A stretch of DNA of 64,000 bases from Varroa destructor. Lineage: Eukaryota > Arthropoda > Arachnida > Mesostigmata > Varroidae. The stretch lies in assembly GCF_002443255.2 (NCBI RefSeq), contig NW_019211454.1:8392248-8456247 (forward strand), written 5' to 3'. Within the stretch, counting starts at the first letter, position 1. Each line of letters begins with the position of its first letter. This document shows, in pieces, positions 46,961 through 58,896 of this stretch. The notes below the pieces were generated by a model. The model was not told the DNA's origin. It was given only the letters and a program-made list of their open reading frames with translations, and did not search any database. Both the position numbers and the translations under genes were made by a program.

Positions 46961-47479
46961 CTTGAAGACGTTTTTTTTAAACTTGATTCACTGAATTAAT
47001 ACATTTTTTTATGGATTTAATTATATCATATCTACTTACAATGCACGTTCATGCAACCAGTTACATAGGTCGCTATTGTTTTGAGCACACGCGACCAAAA
47101 TTGTCATGTCATATATAGTCATTATTATAAATCGTTCGATAACAGAAAATACGCTTGCGGTTCTGAGAATCGCCAGTCTACAAAAGGCTAGGCTTTCGCT
47201 AAATACTGACGTTTCTCACTCCTCCTTTGGCGAGTTGTATGAAAAACATGTTGAAATATCTGGGTTGGCATTAAAGTGAACGCCGTTTATTTAGCTGGTA
47301 CGCAACTAGCGTAGGCCTGACCGTTGTTGCCGAGTGCCGAATTGCAGTTTTCAATCTTGCAATGTACCATTTTGCAATCAGTCATCCACCTTACCGGATA
47401 CTGAACTACATTGTCCGTTCAGATAGGGCCTCGTTTTGGTTCGACTTCAGTCGATTCTACAAGCGTCCGCTGCAGTCCC

Positions 47480-47711
47480 ATGGCTCGTCCGCAGGTAAGT
47501 GTATACATGTTTAACCTTTATGCTAAAACCTTTACGATATTGTTAATAATAGCTTCAATTATAAGGTTTTTTGAGAAAAAGGCACACAGCTGTACAGGTT
47601 CGGGGTCCTTGATGTTCAAAAGCGTCGAGCTTTACTCGAGTTTCGGAAGTTTCTGCTTAAGCTCGAAACTTGGAGAAACGGGAAGTCTGTGTCGAGCTAC
47701 AAGTTCAACTA
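47480..47711 (+). pseudogene. Possible 5' fragment of another TRAF-like copy (with intron)
   Basis: ATG GCT CGT CCG CAG at 47480-47494 encodes MARPQ, identical to the first five residues of the 58163 copy, and is followed at once by a perfect donor, GTAAGT. A candidate acceptor (GGCACACAG|CTG, about 47592) leads in phase into LYRFGVLDV, distantly like FYGLPPALDI, with a TAA at 47709-47711. No RING follows. The five-residue identity may be chance. Confidence 0.3.
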
Positions 47712-49112
47712 ATCGACACTGAACTGACCTATGCGTGAGAGTCTCTACCAAATATCGTTTCCGCCTTAATGTAATTTTGAATTTTTTCAATCGACTGCAT
47801 CGAGATCATTTTAAGCCATCTAGCTATGGCGTATAAGCGAGCCAGCGATTTAATTTTGAGAGATGGCAAATGGTAAGGGGTCACTTTGATATTTAGCCTC
47901 TGTTGGAGCGCGCCTTTGAAGTAGCACCAAAAGCGATTGCAAAAATTTGCCCACATAACGGGAAACGTGAGCGAATATCTGACCCGACCTGTTATCTGTC
48001 ATTATTTGAAACAAGTTGATTTTACATGGGAATGAGTGATGAACTTTCAATGATCGCCTTAAACGTCTACCGGCAGGTGACTTCGGACCCAGATTATCCC
48101 TTACCGTTTGAATAATGGCTTATTATCGCAAGCAATCGCGAGGTCTTCGAAAGCGAAGTGCCTTAAAATATTGTCGCTACCAACTTTGTATATTTACACG
48201 GAAAATTATTGCTACGAATCTGTATGTTATGATCTAAAGTGCTATTTTATTAATAGCCATTCCTATTTAACTATATGGTCATGTCCATCTTTTCTTTCCA
48301 GCTGAATCTTTTATCGAAAAATATTTCTCGTGGTACGGTGTGGATCCCATTGGACGGTTGGCTTTCAGCAAGATACGAAATATTTCTGTGTACAGCCAGA
48401 TTCGAAATTAGACCATTAGCTGTATTTAGATTCACCCAAACCGATACCTAAACAATAATGAACTGACAGCTAGGTGTTAAGGTCTATATCGAGGTTAATT
48501 ACAGAAAGGTCTTTATTTATTGATTAGGACTAAGGTTTACGTTAGTGGGCGTGTTATCGTATTGAGTTTATTTTTCTACCGATTACGAATTGATTAGGAA
48601 GTTATTATAACTTGACAAATACGTAACCGGATTTTATATTGTGTAGATAAGGCTAGCTGGTGTTCGTAGTAACTTCCATATCGCTTGTCGTTTTACTGTT
48701 TCGTCAATAGCTCTATATCCGTACAACAAACGCGCGACAATTATATTTTATATCTGCGAGTATCTTAAGTATAGCTCCTAGAAAATGAGGCGCAAATCAA
48801 CCCGAATGACGGCGCGCTGTCACTATAAGCTCTCGTTATTGGTAGTCTATGCGTTACATTTATGAGCGAAGAACCTATGGGTCGCCAATATTTTAGCGAA
48901 CTTGCCCTGGCAGCACTAGCGTTTGCTCACATAAGATTTGTTTGGTTCGCTTAAGCCTTTAATGTGGTTCTCGGTGGCAGAATGGTTCGCCGTGAAGGCA
49001 GAGTATTGCTGGGGTACAAATCTCTTGCTAGCTTTATAGGATAACACTTACACGCGCTCGGAAAAACGGCTTCATTTCAATTGCTGTTTTTTACAGTTAG
49101 AGTATCAAGTAG

Positions 49113-49131
49113 ATATATATATATATATATA
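49113..49131. repeat. (AT)n microsatellite
   Basis: Short AT tract immediately left of the inverted repeat at 49140-49212. Confidence 0.85.
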
Positions 49132-49139
49132 CTGATTCA

Positions 49140-49212
49140 ATAAGCCGAACTTGCACATAAATTATACTTAATATAATATGTTAAGTATAATTTATGTGCA
49201 AGTTCAGCTTAT
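49140..49212. repeat. 32-bp inverted repeat with 9-nt loop (hairpin)
   Basis: The arms at 49140-49171 and 49181-49212 are reverse complements over 32 bp with one mismatch (C against A near the base). The loop is TATAATATG. The 73-nt length and stem-loop geometry are in the range of a microRNA precursor, but the near-perfect stem also fits a small foldback element. There is an (AT)n tract on each side. Confidence 0.9.
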
Positions 49213-49354
49213 GTGATATAGCGATATAAAATTCGCCATCTTGGTCTCGCCAGGAACAGAGCCTCAGGATGACGTGCGACCCAGAAAAAAAATGGCCAAT
49301 TCGGCTACTACGAAGGGGGTCTGGCCGCGTTACGTTGCAATATGGTAGAATTAT

Positions 49355-49365
49355 GTATATTTATA

Positions 49366-49397
<32 letters not shown>

Positions 49398-49398
49398 C
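49355..49398. repeat. (AT)n-rich microsatellite
   Basis: Alternating AT with two G interruptions. Confidence 0.9.
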
Positions 49399-50469
49399 TT
49401 GATTATTCACTAAAAAGAAAACCGCCTAGAATGTATACACAGAATAACACTCATATTTCACATATGGCGTATAGGATACGTGTTAAAATATGTTTAAATC
49501 AAACGAAGAACTGATCTGGCGTATCTGCAGAAACAATTTCAGTAAGGACACGGCGTATTCTGTCCATTTTATCGATTAATTTTTATAATATTTCATTCTA
49601 TATATAGAATCATTCTTTTTGTACGATTCAAGTAACGATAAGGTCCCTTTTTTACTAATTTCGAAAATAAAATTGACAAAAAAAAAGTTAAGGACATGTT
49701 GACTTTTCCGCTAAAGACTTCTATATATGCTAATTGAAGGGACTCTCCTTAATAGTCTTCTGCCTCTACGTTTGTTTAGCTCTAGTATTTCTCGATTCCT
49801 CGCGATCTGCATGCACACCTTCTGGATCCTTTCTAACTATGCCCAAAGTCCACTGATCTGGTGCGTATCGAGCTAAAAGAAAAGGTCATAAACTGCTATA
49901 TAGAGGTTCTTTAACGATAACTTGAAATCGTCGCAGCAGTCATTTTTTGGCTACCGTTGTAGGTAGCCTGTTTTTTCTCGCAGTGCCTATTTGCTAAGGT
50001 ATCAAAACGCCTTAATCTATGCAGTTTATGATTTAATGCGATTGAGTCCGGTTAGAGCCGCTTTTACATAAATGTCTACTCCACGGTTCTAAACGTTGCA
50101 TAAAAGTAAATACCTGAGCTATTGAAGATTGATTCAGCCGACTTAATGCTTAGGACAAAGGCTAAAGCAGAATTCAGGCTACACCGATGCGACCATAGTC
50201 AATGTGAGAGTTGCTCTAGATCGTCTCAGACACAAATTAAGGTAACTATCTATCCAACGCGTACTTGTTATTAGTGAATAGAAGCTGAGCAATTCTAAAC
50301 ATGAACAGGAAGACCATTGGAGAAATTGCCAAAACAGAAATTTTTCATTGTACAGATATATACTCGGAAACTTTTAAGGAGGGCGTAATTATACGCAGGT
50401 GCTCGCTTATTACAAATACACACTATGTCACTATAGAATACGTATACAGAATAGAAGTCACCTACTGAT

Positions 50470-51228
50470 ACCGTTTGCTTGGACCCTCAAGAAGTGTTCC
50501 CGGATTATCTCTGCGATAGTTCTGTGTGACACTGAATCATTTGAACTACGCTACCTCGTCGTGAAGATACGAGCATGTCAAGCTCCCAGCAATGAGCAAT
50601 TAGTAATTCAGCCACAGCGCTGCTGTTTCGCTAGCAAGGCTTGACCTCTCGCGCTATCCAGTTGAAATTTCCTCAATCGTAATACAGGATGCATTTAATT
50701 TACTAGCTAGCACTCGGTCGACATCTAGATAGATGCCAATCTTGAAGCTGTACGCGGCCTAGACGTCCGTTAGGCTAATGTATCTTAGTAAATTGAGTCT
50801 AGCTTAACGAACGATTCTGTCAAAGATACAGTTTCAAAGACTGCCAACCGCGCCTTACGTGACCTCTGCGAAGTTGGTGGATTTCGACGAACGTATTTTC
50901 AATACCGCTCTGGAACGATTGAAGATGGCCTTTGTGACGCACGCAGAAATTCTTAAGCTGCAACTATTCACGCTATTAGAGGTAGCTGTTCATTGGTGAG
51001 ATTTGCAAAGGAAAATTAAAGGAATTAGTACAATTAATAATGCCGCCTACTGGAGTCGTTTCCCACAACGAAACTTCAATTTCGGTCGATTTTGATGAAC
51101 TCCACAAGCGTTTCAAAGCAGTTGTAGTACGAACGCAAGCGCGGTCTGCTTTCGCATTTGTGTTGAAGTTCAAGTCCGTGCTGATGAGGGGTAACCGAGC
51201 CTATAAGCAGCCTCACCAGAGAAAGTGA
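50470..51228 (+). pseudogene. TRAF-like pseudogene copy F
   Basis: The RING is barely visible (KKC near 50490). The zinc-finger core IQPQRCCF (about 50605-50628) matches LQLQCRCGF with one codon deleted and ends in TGA at 50642. The coiled coil is split between two frames: DTVSKTANRALRDLCE, then KLVDFDERIFNTALERLKM at about 50871-50930. The MATH start DFDELHKRF (51076-51102) is nearly identical to DFDKLYQRF of copy B and continues to FAFVLKFKSVLMRGN, ending at a stop near 51228. The last open frame (51040-51228) could be translated alone but lacks the RING. Pseudogene. Confidence 0.65.
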
Positions 51229-51639
51229 AAGCCAAAGTTCCCTGGTCCGTATACAAGGACAATTACGGTAAGAATTTACGACGGAGAAGAAAGTTATCAG
51301 CGAGAGTTATAAATACGAGATTCCTGATGAGTCAAAAAGCCGCTGCTACAGGAAATTTATAATGGTGTCCACTCATCAGCCTTAATGGTATTCAGTAACG
51401 GGAAAGCTGTGTATTTTTTCTAAAGCTGAACTTTCGGAGCGTTGCATTTCGAAAATATCCAGCGTACAAAACTAACTTAAATTCAATTATCATATCATAG
51501 TACCACAGGGAGAAAAACGGTCACTTCCATAAGGGGTCTTACAATTTCAACCAAGTTACTATCCTGTAAAGCGAAAAAAATTTGTTTTCATGTTTTTGTC
51601 GCTGCCCTCTATGACGGCGCCGACTAACAGCAGCTGGTT

Positions 51640-52663
51640 ATGTCCGCCAGGTCATCATACACTTCGACTAATACGAGAACGATTTTTAAGCATTGCGAAG
51701 GATTTTTGCCTCGCCCGAACATTAACTTCAAAACCTCATTACATAGAACTTCAACAACGTCTGAAGTCTCATTGGAAACATTGTGAACAGCCGAGCTCGT
51801 CTAAGTTGGCGTATTTCTGCGTATGCTATTGGGACAGGGCGTTAACACCATGCGCATTGGTACATCGTTACAATTTGGAAGCAAAGTAGCCATTCCGGGC
51901 GAGAAGATTCCCACGCGCCTGTACTTAGCCCACCAGCCACTCAAGGATGCCCTTTATTAAAGGAATTTAGCAACGGGCGATGCCAACGATGAAATCAAGT
52001 TGTCGTTAGACGAACGACGTACGCAGCAAATAAAGTCAAATCTCTTAATGCTTAATTATCGCTAAAATCTACAATTAATTTTCCTCACATGGTGACGTTT
52101 CATGAACCAAATAGTCCAAAATAATCCTTGGCTTTAGGTCTGCCATTTAGTCTTTGCACATGCGATTTTTATCAAACTTATCTAAAGAAATCAGAGTCCC
52201 AGTGCGTTAAGGCTGAACAGCGCCTTAAAGTCATACGTCTGTAAGGCGCACAGACGAATCGTTCTCGGATTGCACTGAAAAACTCGTGACCCATAGCGTT
52301 TGCTGTCAGAATTGTAGAAAATTTTCGAAATTAGTAGCTTGTCTGTTACTACACGCTCTTAATGATTCAGTGGAACAAAGTTCAAGCCTACTCTATCCAA
52401 GGCCTGGAGTTCAAGCCAGACCTACAACACGGCAACGGTAATCTTATCTATTGGCTTACGTTCCATAAAGCATGATAGAGTGCCATCCTCCTGACTGCCG
52501 GTGTTCGAGACTCTCGATGCGAACTGCATTAACGGAATCACCACAGCAGAAGACTCGGAAGTATATCAAAATCATTATTGCTGATTTACGGCCACTCAAG
52601 CCGACGTTCAATCGAGGATCTTTCCAAAGCAATACGTTAAAATCTGCCAGTTACTGTTTTTGA
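51640..52663 (+). pseudogene. TRAF-like pseudogene copy G (with MATH C-terminus)
   Basis: The 51590-51889 frame carries SSWLCPPG in place of SGWCPGC. Then comes a 36-residue stretch ending LKSHWKHCE that aligns by length to the zinc-finger block ending LKKRGSPCE; the CxC pair is lost. After about 500 bp of broken frames a MATH domain appears. GLEFKPDLQHG and NLIYWLTFHKA (52401-52468) are in one frame. After a frameshift at 52469, CRCSRLSMR and ADLRPLKPTFNRGSF run to TGA 52661-52663. This is the only copy with a recognisable MATH C-terminal strand. The zinc-finger part is a weak match and the MATH part a better one. Confidence 0.55.
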
Positions 52664-55169
52664 TCGTGTGTTAAGACGTGATAGGTTCGCGTTTACAATA
52701 CGTATGATTATTAATCTAAATATTTGATGGAGGATAAAATGTTTATCTATATTAAGTTTTGGTTTCACCGAATGTCAAGTTAAGACCAAGTGATGATTGT
52801 TTAGATTTTTTGTTAGTAAGGACGTGTCGCCTAAACTAATCGGGACATCAACGTCGAGCGACAGAGACATCATGGCTATCCAGTTGCGTTGACTGCAGTC
52901 TTCCGCAATACTTTTAGACAGACTTTTTAATCTCTAAATAGGAAAATTCGTTGCTAAATATTATTATCAAGAGTGAAAAATGAGAAAAGTCAGGAATTTA
53001 GATTAATAGCTAGTCGTCCATTAGATAAACCCCAAACAGATCTAGCAAAACCCATTTTGGTTCAGCTACTAGCGAAAACGATTTTTTTGATGCTATACTT
53101 TAGTACGACGAGCCTGAACACTCGTTTACAGACACGCGCAAAATCTTCATCGAATGATAGTACGTATCCGGGTAAAGCCAGAAGCTTCAAGAAGAACTAC
53201 TTGCGCGCTGCACATACAACAGCTCCGATCGAAAATCCGTCCAACATATTATACAAAAATACCACTACAAACTGTACACGTTCTTCTAGTCCACCTGACG
53301 GGCTTTTAAGCACTCGACTGTTTAAAAATATATCAGGGCTCAGGTGAAATGTTGAGACATCCTATCCTCATAGACTGTTCTACTATATTTCAATTTATTT
53401 ACTAATTAGATAGATTATTTTTTGTAAAAAAGAAAAAAAAAAGAACTTAAATGCCTAAGTAGGCCACGAGGGTACGGTAAGGTGGACCGAGGGTGATTAT
53501 GGTTTTTTACGGACTATCCAGAAGTATCATTGATCCATAGCAGGAAACCATTGGAATAATATACTGAAGAGCAGCAGAGCAGACCCTCAAGCAAATCTCA
53601 AACTGTCAATAAGATCACGATGCAGGGTCGTAATCGTTGCGCTGTCCATCTCTGATATAGCGCCATCTGTCCGCGCTGCCGTTGCCCAGTCCGATGTAGA
53701 GATGTATCTCGAAATAGCGTAAACAATACATTTAGACACATTAAACTAACACATTATTAATGCAAATAGATAATTACTGTTGAGAGTTACTGAAGTGGAC
53801 AAAAGCAATTCTCACAAATCCTTCCTCGCACATAATTATTCACACGTTTAACATGGCAAGAACAGGTACCCGGCCGGCATTTTGTCCTCTACCGATAGCG
53901 TAATCTATGATATTAGGCTGATGTTAGATGGTGAAGATGGGATAAACTGTAGCTCTGCTTCACCAACTGATTGATCGTATTGTGTAGACAAGTGGAATAC
54001 CTCTACAGTGTAAAAACAAAAAATTCAATACTAATACACACATGTAGATTCGACATACGAATATAATTGCGCTTCACACGGCTTGTTCACTGGAGTTAAT
54101 TTTGATTCAAAAGAAGAGAGAGGACATATAAACTTAGTTGTTAATTATATGGTGTAATTTAAAATGGCAATGTTTCCAATAAGAAGCTCAATTAAATATA
54201 GTGACTTTAGGAACGGTTCATCATCGGATCGAAATACGCCGTTTATTCCTTGCACATCCAGCACGCATGTAGCCGCCTTCAAAAAGTCAAGTTCTATTGC
54301 GTTATTAAGCCATATTTCCGCTACCCGCACGGAACAGTCGATCCCCAGATTACAGCTTAACAGAACGTGCAACACCGCTTGACGGTGTCATAAGGTCCTG
54401 TTGTGTCACCAGACTGCATAGTGGCCTTGTGGCGCCTTCAGTTCGACATCCGCACAGTACATAGGACCATAGCCTATTGACCCCTCGGATACGGCAGGAT
54501 AGAGTTTTGTTCTGGTGAAAACCTGGACAACCCGAATAAAGATAAGCGCCAAAGCGTCTTTGCGCTCAAAATTAAGCATTGTTTTAGATAGCTGGCCCCT
54601 TCCGCTACGAAACAGAGTACCTATCTGTATGTTAGCGCCCAATCGCATACAACTTATGGATATTTCTCCCGAGTTTTATCATATTGTACTACTTTCACTG
54701 TTTGAAAATTCCCGCGCGATGAAAGTTCTGAAACCTGTGGTATCTGCCGATATTGCCGTATATACCTTAGAGTATTGCGCTTACCCAGTGTCAGCATTTT
54801 TTGAACGTACTGCCACAGGTATCACAGGGTGGTGGCGCCTGTTGGCGTTGAACAATCAGAGATTTCCTGTCAAGATGTAAACGTTCAACGTTACTTTGGT
54901 GTAGCCTCAGCTTGGAGCTCGACCCGTTGTCAACCGTTGTTGTGGGGTGCGACTTCATTCCTAGTTCGTTTTCATTATGTACAACCTATGTGTCACCCAA
55001 AGGGAATCGACGATATTTAAATGGCGTCCTAAAGGTAATCAGCTGATGGCCGTGATCGTTTGCTGTATTTCTGTTCTTCGTGCAACTGGGTCTTCAAACC
55101 CGTTGGCCACGAGTAGCAAGCATTTGTCTAGTCGATTCGATAACACGGAAAGTCCATATTTTGTCACAC
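52664..55169. other. Inter-copy spacer, nothing recognised
   Basis: ORFs of 124 codons (52973-53347), 76 codons (54145-54375, minus) and 121 codons (54515-54880) occur without motifs. The missing RING of copy H might be worn down within 54.3-55.1 kb, but I cannot align it. Confidence 0.5.
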
Positions 55170-55760
55170 GTTCATTAGAAGGACACGGTTTGAGGGAGCT
55201 ACATGAACGACTTTGCAACGAAGTAATCGAACATTTGGGTCAGGTTAACGCAGTTCAAAACGCGCCCTTTCTGTAATAATGTAGAAGTAAACAGCAATAG
55301 TACGAAAGTTGAAGACGTATAAAGTGTTACCGAAAACTTATAGGAGAGCCTGACAGAGGAAATGAATGAAAGGGGTAGCCTTGTTAATGAAATTGTCTTT
55401 TATGTTTTGGCTTGATTTATTGACGTTTCGTTCCAAATCGAGATCTACTTCGACACCGAACACAAACCGATTGCTGATGTCTGACTTAGTTGTTATGTTC
55501 GACTTCAGATGGCTGATGAAGATAAATATCTAGGTTTTTATTCGACTTCATCCAGGGACATTGGAACGGGAGCCTCCTAACCAGTGGGTCAAAAGATTAT
55601 TCGGAGCGTCCATGATGAAAATGGAAATGTCACTAGCACGGTAGACCGCAAAGTTATTGGTCCTCTGAGCACTTGAGATGTGCTGGATAGAGCAATTTTG
55701 CACGACTGTCTATGGACACGTAAACGGAAAAAAATATTATTTTTGTTTTTTTTTAATTAA
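55170..55760 (+). pseudogene. TRAF-like pseudogene copy H (coiled coil and MATH)
   Basis: A helical segment (GLRELHERLCNEVIEHLGQV) ends at a stop at 55274. One shift later a single frame runs from about 55277 to 55761, broken by six in-frame stops. It has a charged coil (ESLTEEMNERGSLV) and then MATH-like strands: VSFQIEIYFDTEHKP, LSCYVRLQ, DEDKYLGF and QKIIRSVHDENGN. The motif order matches the MATH pieces of copies A, C and G. RING and zinc finger were not found. The stops are spread evenly, as in a pseudogene without selection. Confidence 0.6.
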
Positions 55761-57298
55761 GCCTGGTTAACCGTTGTTCTGTGCAATTAGTTAACAATCA
55801 TATAGACGTTATTGTTTAAGCCAGTAACCCCGAACGTTACTAACAGCAAACTATCTACTGGTAACTCAATCGCGTTTAGTGCCGAATTTTCGTTCGAACG
55901 AAAAATGTTGTCTATTCAGTCTGGTCCACGGACGTTAGACCTGAACAATCTAGCTATCAAGCCGCATAGAATTAGAGCCTAATAAACCATGAACGGAACG
56001 ATGATCGACCCTTTCTCCTAGGCACTCACTGATGACTCTGCTACCGGTACCTTTCGGTACCTACCTTTTTTAAGTCTTCAGCCATTTTCGTCGTTTCGAA
56101 CAAGTGCTCGGACTATTTTTTTCTAATTTAGTATCAAGGATCCGCTGCATTGAAAAGGGTAGCCGGAGTGGGTCTTGTTCGTCATATTTTCTCCGGGGTT
56201 TCATCGACAAACCTATGGAACGATATGACAATAATCGTATGCCATGGTAACCATTTACCAACGCTAGAATTTGAGTCTCCATAATTACCACGATGATGCT
56301 AGTTGAAAAGGGGTGCACATTAGTCAGCGAGACCTAGTAGGCCCTAAACAAAATATATTACGGCTTTATCGTGATCACGGGAAGGCCGCCCATTCGTCTG
56401 CTAACGCAAACCCAGAAGCTGCTTCAACAACTGCACAGATGAGCCGCGGATGTGGACATGTTCAGTGCATATCGCATGTTAGCAATCAGCCTGCTTGTAG
56501 AATTGCTTTTAGTAAATTATCATTTTTTTATCAAAAGTAAACCTTAATGTAGTCAACGTTTAACAACGATCACGTAGCATATCATATTTTGCTAACATCT
56601 GAAGTAGCGCACTCCGACACAGCTGGCTTAACGTCAGAAGCTTTCATGGAGAAGCGTTCGTGGGCCTCGCTGTAAATGAAGTAATAATATTTGTAACAAG
56701 ATCAAATGATCTTGAGTGCACACAAAAAACCGTGAAGCGGATAAGGTACTATAATTCGATAATCAGCATCCTCTGATTCGAAACAAATGAGGAAACAATG
56801 GCAACATTTCGGCGACCGTTTCGATATAATTCAAAATCCTATTATTTATCTACAAGTGGAACCGATTTGGTATAGCAAATTGACAATTGTCTCTAACGTA
56901 TCGTTTCCCAGATCAGCGGACGTCTGATTTCTGCTGATCTTTAATATATTTCTAGGTTTTCACTGTGACCGTATGACGTTTTAGCTGCATTGCTTTTAAA
57001 GAGGCCCTCCCATCGGGGGGTGCAACTTAACTGTTCGCTCTGCACCGTTATTTAATCGTCTTATGAACACATCCCGAATGTATGTGTTCTATCGCTTTGA
57101 AATAAACAAACTTAAGTGCCGATAGTTTTATTATATGTCATAGCAAAAAAACACACATAATTCATTTTGCTCGTGTTGTAACTTCCGTGTAGAAATAATG
57201 TGCTATAGGAACTGGTAGTAAACAAGATAGAGAAATAGACAAGTCTGTAGGCCTAAACGAGTCAGGCCATTAGTGACCACGCACTGAAAAATTCAGAA

Positions 57299-57329
57299 AA
57301 ACAAGAGTCTTTTCGATAGACTCTTGTTT
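57299..57329. repeat. Small 12-bp inverted repeat
   Basis: AAACAAGAGTCT at 57299-57310 is inverted exactly at 57318-57329 around a 7-nt loop. No neighbouring gene gives it a role. Confidence 0.7.
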
Positions 57330-58162
57330 AATACAATAGGACAATAATAGCGATAATCCCTAGTCAACTGCACTTCTATTTTATAGTAGCTCATTGAAGG
57401 ATTGCGGCTGTTGTAGAAAGTGCCTTAACGAAAGCAACGAAGCAAAATTCGAAAAGAAAACAGGAAAATTCGTCCAACGAGTAGAACGGAGACAAACAAC
57501 TGCCGAACACAATCTTAATTTGTAGTTCAATAAAAAAAGAAAACAACAAGCCTTAGATTATGCGACTTTTTTTTGCACACTAAGAGCATCAATGGACACA
57601 ATCTTTGCACATCTTTTCTATAAGCGCCTTGAAACCTTTGAAAGGTTGTATCATTGTCGATACAGGGTCAGCTATAGCGATACGTAGCTGACGTAGCTTT
57701 CATCTACTAGAGCACAAGGTACACTCATTAATATCAAGACACGATCTTTAAATCGGCTTGTCGGACACTAGCATACAAAGTTGACCCTTTTACGTTCCCT
57801 TGACCTCACAAGCGTTACTCGGTCTTCTAATTGATTAATGCTCCTTTAGACAAAGCCTCCACTCCCGCAGTTCTTTGAAAACAGCGATCAAACCGGGAAT
57901 TTCGAGAAAGCATTCTTTGAACCCCACGGCCGGATGCCCTCTCCGTATGAGAAAGAGGTCAACGTGAATACCTCGATACTAATTCAACGGACATCTGTTT
58001 GAGGTTAGTAGCGAATCGAGGCTAAACACTTGCTACAATACAAAACCTTAATTAACGTTGCATTTTGAAATCTTCGTGGGCATTCCTAAATCCGTGTACA
58101 CCATAGAGCACCCCAGTGTTTTCTCTATTGTGTTTCCTATCTATGACTTTAAGTAAGGTTCA

Positions 58163-58603
58163 ATGGCGCGGCCTCAAAGCACACGGGAAACGATCCAGTT
58201 CTACGGACTTCCGCCTGCGCTCGACATCGGTTCAGCGGACGTAATTCCGCTGACCCCATTTTCAAGCGCATATGTATCCAAGTGCGTAGGCTGTCGTCGA
58301 GTCGGACCAAGTTTCGATATGTGTGTATACGACCATGCGATCTGTCCCACATGCACCATGCTGAATTTGCCCCCAGGCGTGTCTGGTTGGTGTCCAGGTT
58401 GCAATGGCCTAAGCCCAGCGACCAGCTGTTTCATTCCTTTAAGCGTGTTTGCCAAGCTGCAACTTCAGTGTCGATGCGGATTCGAGGGCGAACTTCCTAC
58501 GATCGTGAAGCATCTCAAAAAACGAGGGTCCCCCTGTGAAGGAAAGAACCCGAATGTGACGACGCTGAGTTACAACACAGGTCACTCGAAGACTGGGAAT
58601 TAG
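58163..58603 (+). CDS. TRAF-like RING / zinc-finger protein, copy E (146 aa)
   Basis: ATG 58163 starts MARPQ, and the frame ends at TAG 58601-58603. It has a complete C3HC4 RING: C41, C44, C54, H58, C61, C64, C77, C80. The spacing is canonical (x2, x9, x3, x2, x2, x12, x2). A TRAF-type zinc finger follows (C103, C105, H117, C125 in QLQCRCGFEGE and KHLKKRGSPC). A RING of this kind normally recruits an E2 and transfers ubiquitin. The coiled coil and MATH domain needed for trimerisation and receptor binding lie downstream in other frames (58599-58896, 60298-60654). So the gene is either a recent pseudogene or codes a truncated RING/zinc-finger protein. It is the only copy in the cluster with all RING ligands, and its block is GC-rich. 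The family is TRAF-like; the orthologue is unknown. Confidence 0.7.
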   Translation: MARPQSTRETIQFYGLPPALDIGSADVIPLTPFSSAYVSKCVGCRRVGPSFDMCVYDHAICPTCTMLNLPPGVSGWCPGCNGLSPATSCFIPLSVFAKLQLQCRCGFEGELPTIVKHLKKRGSPCEGKNPNVTTLSYNTGHSKTGN

Positions 58604-58896
58604 AAACGTTTCCAACGAAGCGATTATATCATGCCGCAAGGATTCTGACGAAGTAATGAGAGTACTCGAAAAAGCCGCAGTTAAACTAGACGTATCAATG
58701 GAATTGTAGAAAAGCACGAACGACTAGAAGCAGCCGACGCTGACAGGCGAATCGATTCTGCGACTTCGGGTAGTTGCAACACGAAAGTTGCTCGCCTGTA
58801 CAAAGACATTAGTATGATTCAGATGATTACTCGGATCCGATTCGAAGTTTCAAACAGTGACCGGTGTTTGTTCCGGTGTGAAAATCGTACGTGACG
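58599..58896 (+). pseudogene. Out-of-frame coiled-coil part of copy E
   Basis: NVSNEAIISCRKDSDEVMRV lies in the next frame from 58599 (matching the S-DEAIRSI region of copy C) and ends at TAG near 58706. At 58700 the original frame takes over with IVEKHERLEAADADRRID and runs to TGA near 58896. Both are Glu/Lys/Leu-rich and helical. Two shifts of opposite sign separate them from the RING exon and from each other. Confidence 0.6.

Noticed and set aside
48961..49030. tRNA-like pair of motifs (TGGCAGAATGG and GGTACAAATC)
   Set aside because: A-box and B-box resemblance only; the B box has two mismatches and no cloverleaf stems form.
52973..53347. 124-codon plus ORF inside the TRAF-like cluster
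   Set aside because: Checked against the RING, zinc-finger and MATH motifs of the neighbours; nothing aligns and it lacks an ATG start.
54515..54880. 121-codon plus ORF, possible RING part of copy H
   Set aside because: No CxxC pairs or zinc-finger spacing; could not be aligned to any copy.
57299..57329. Rho-independent terminator
   Set aside because: A small hairpin followed by T residues, but the DNA is eukaryotic and no gene ends there.
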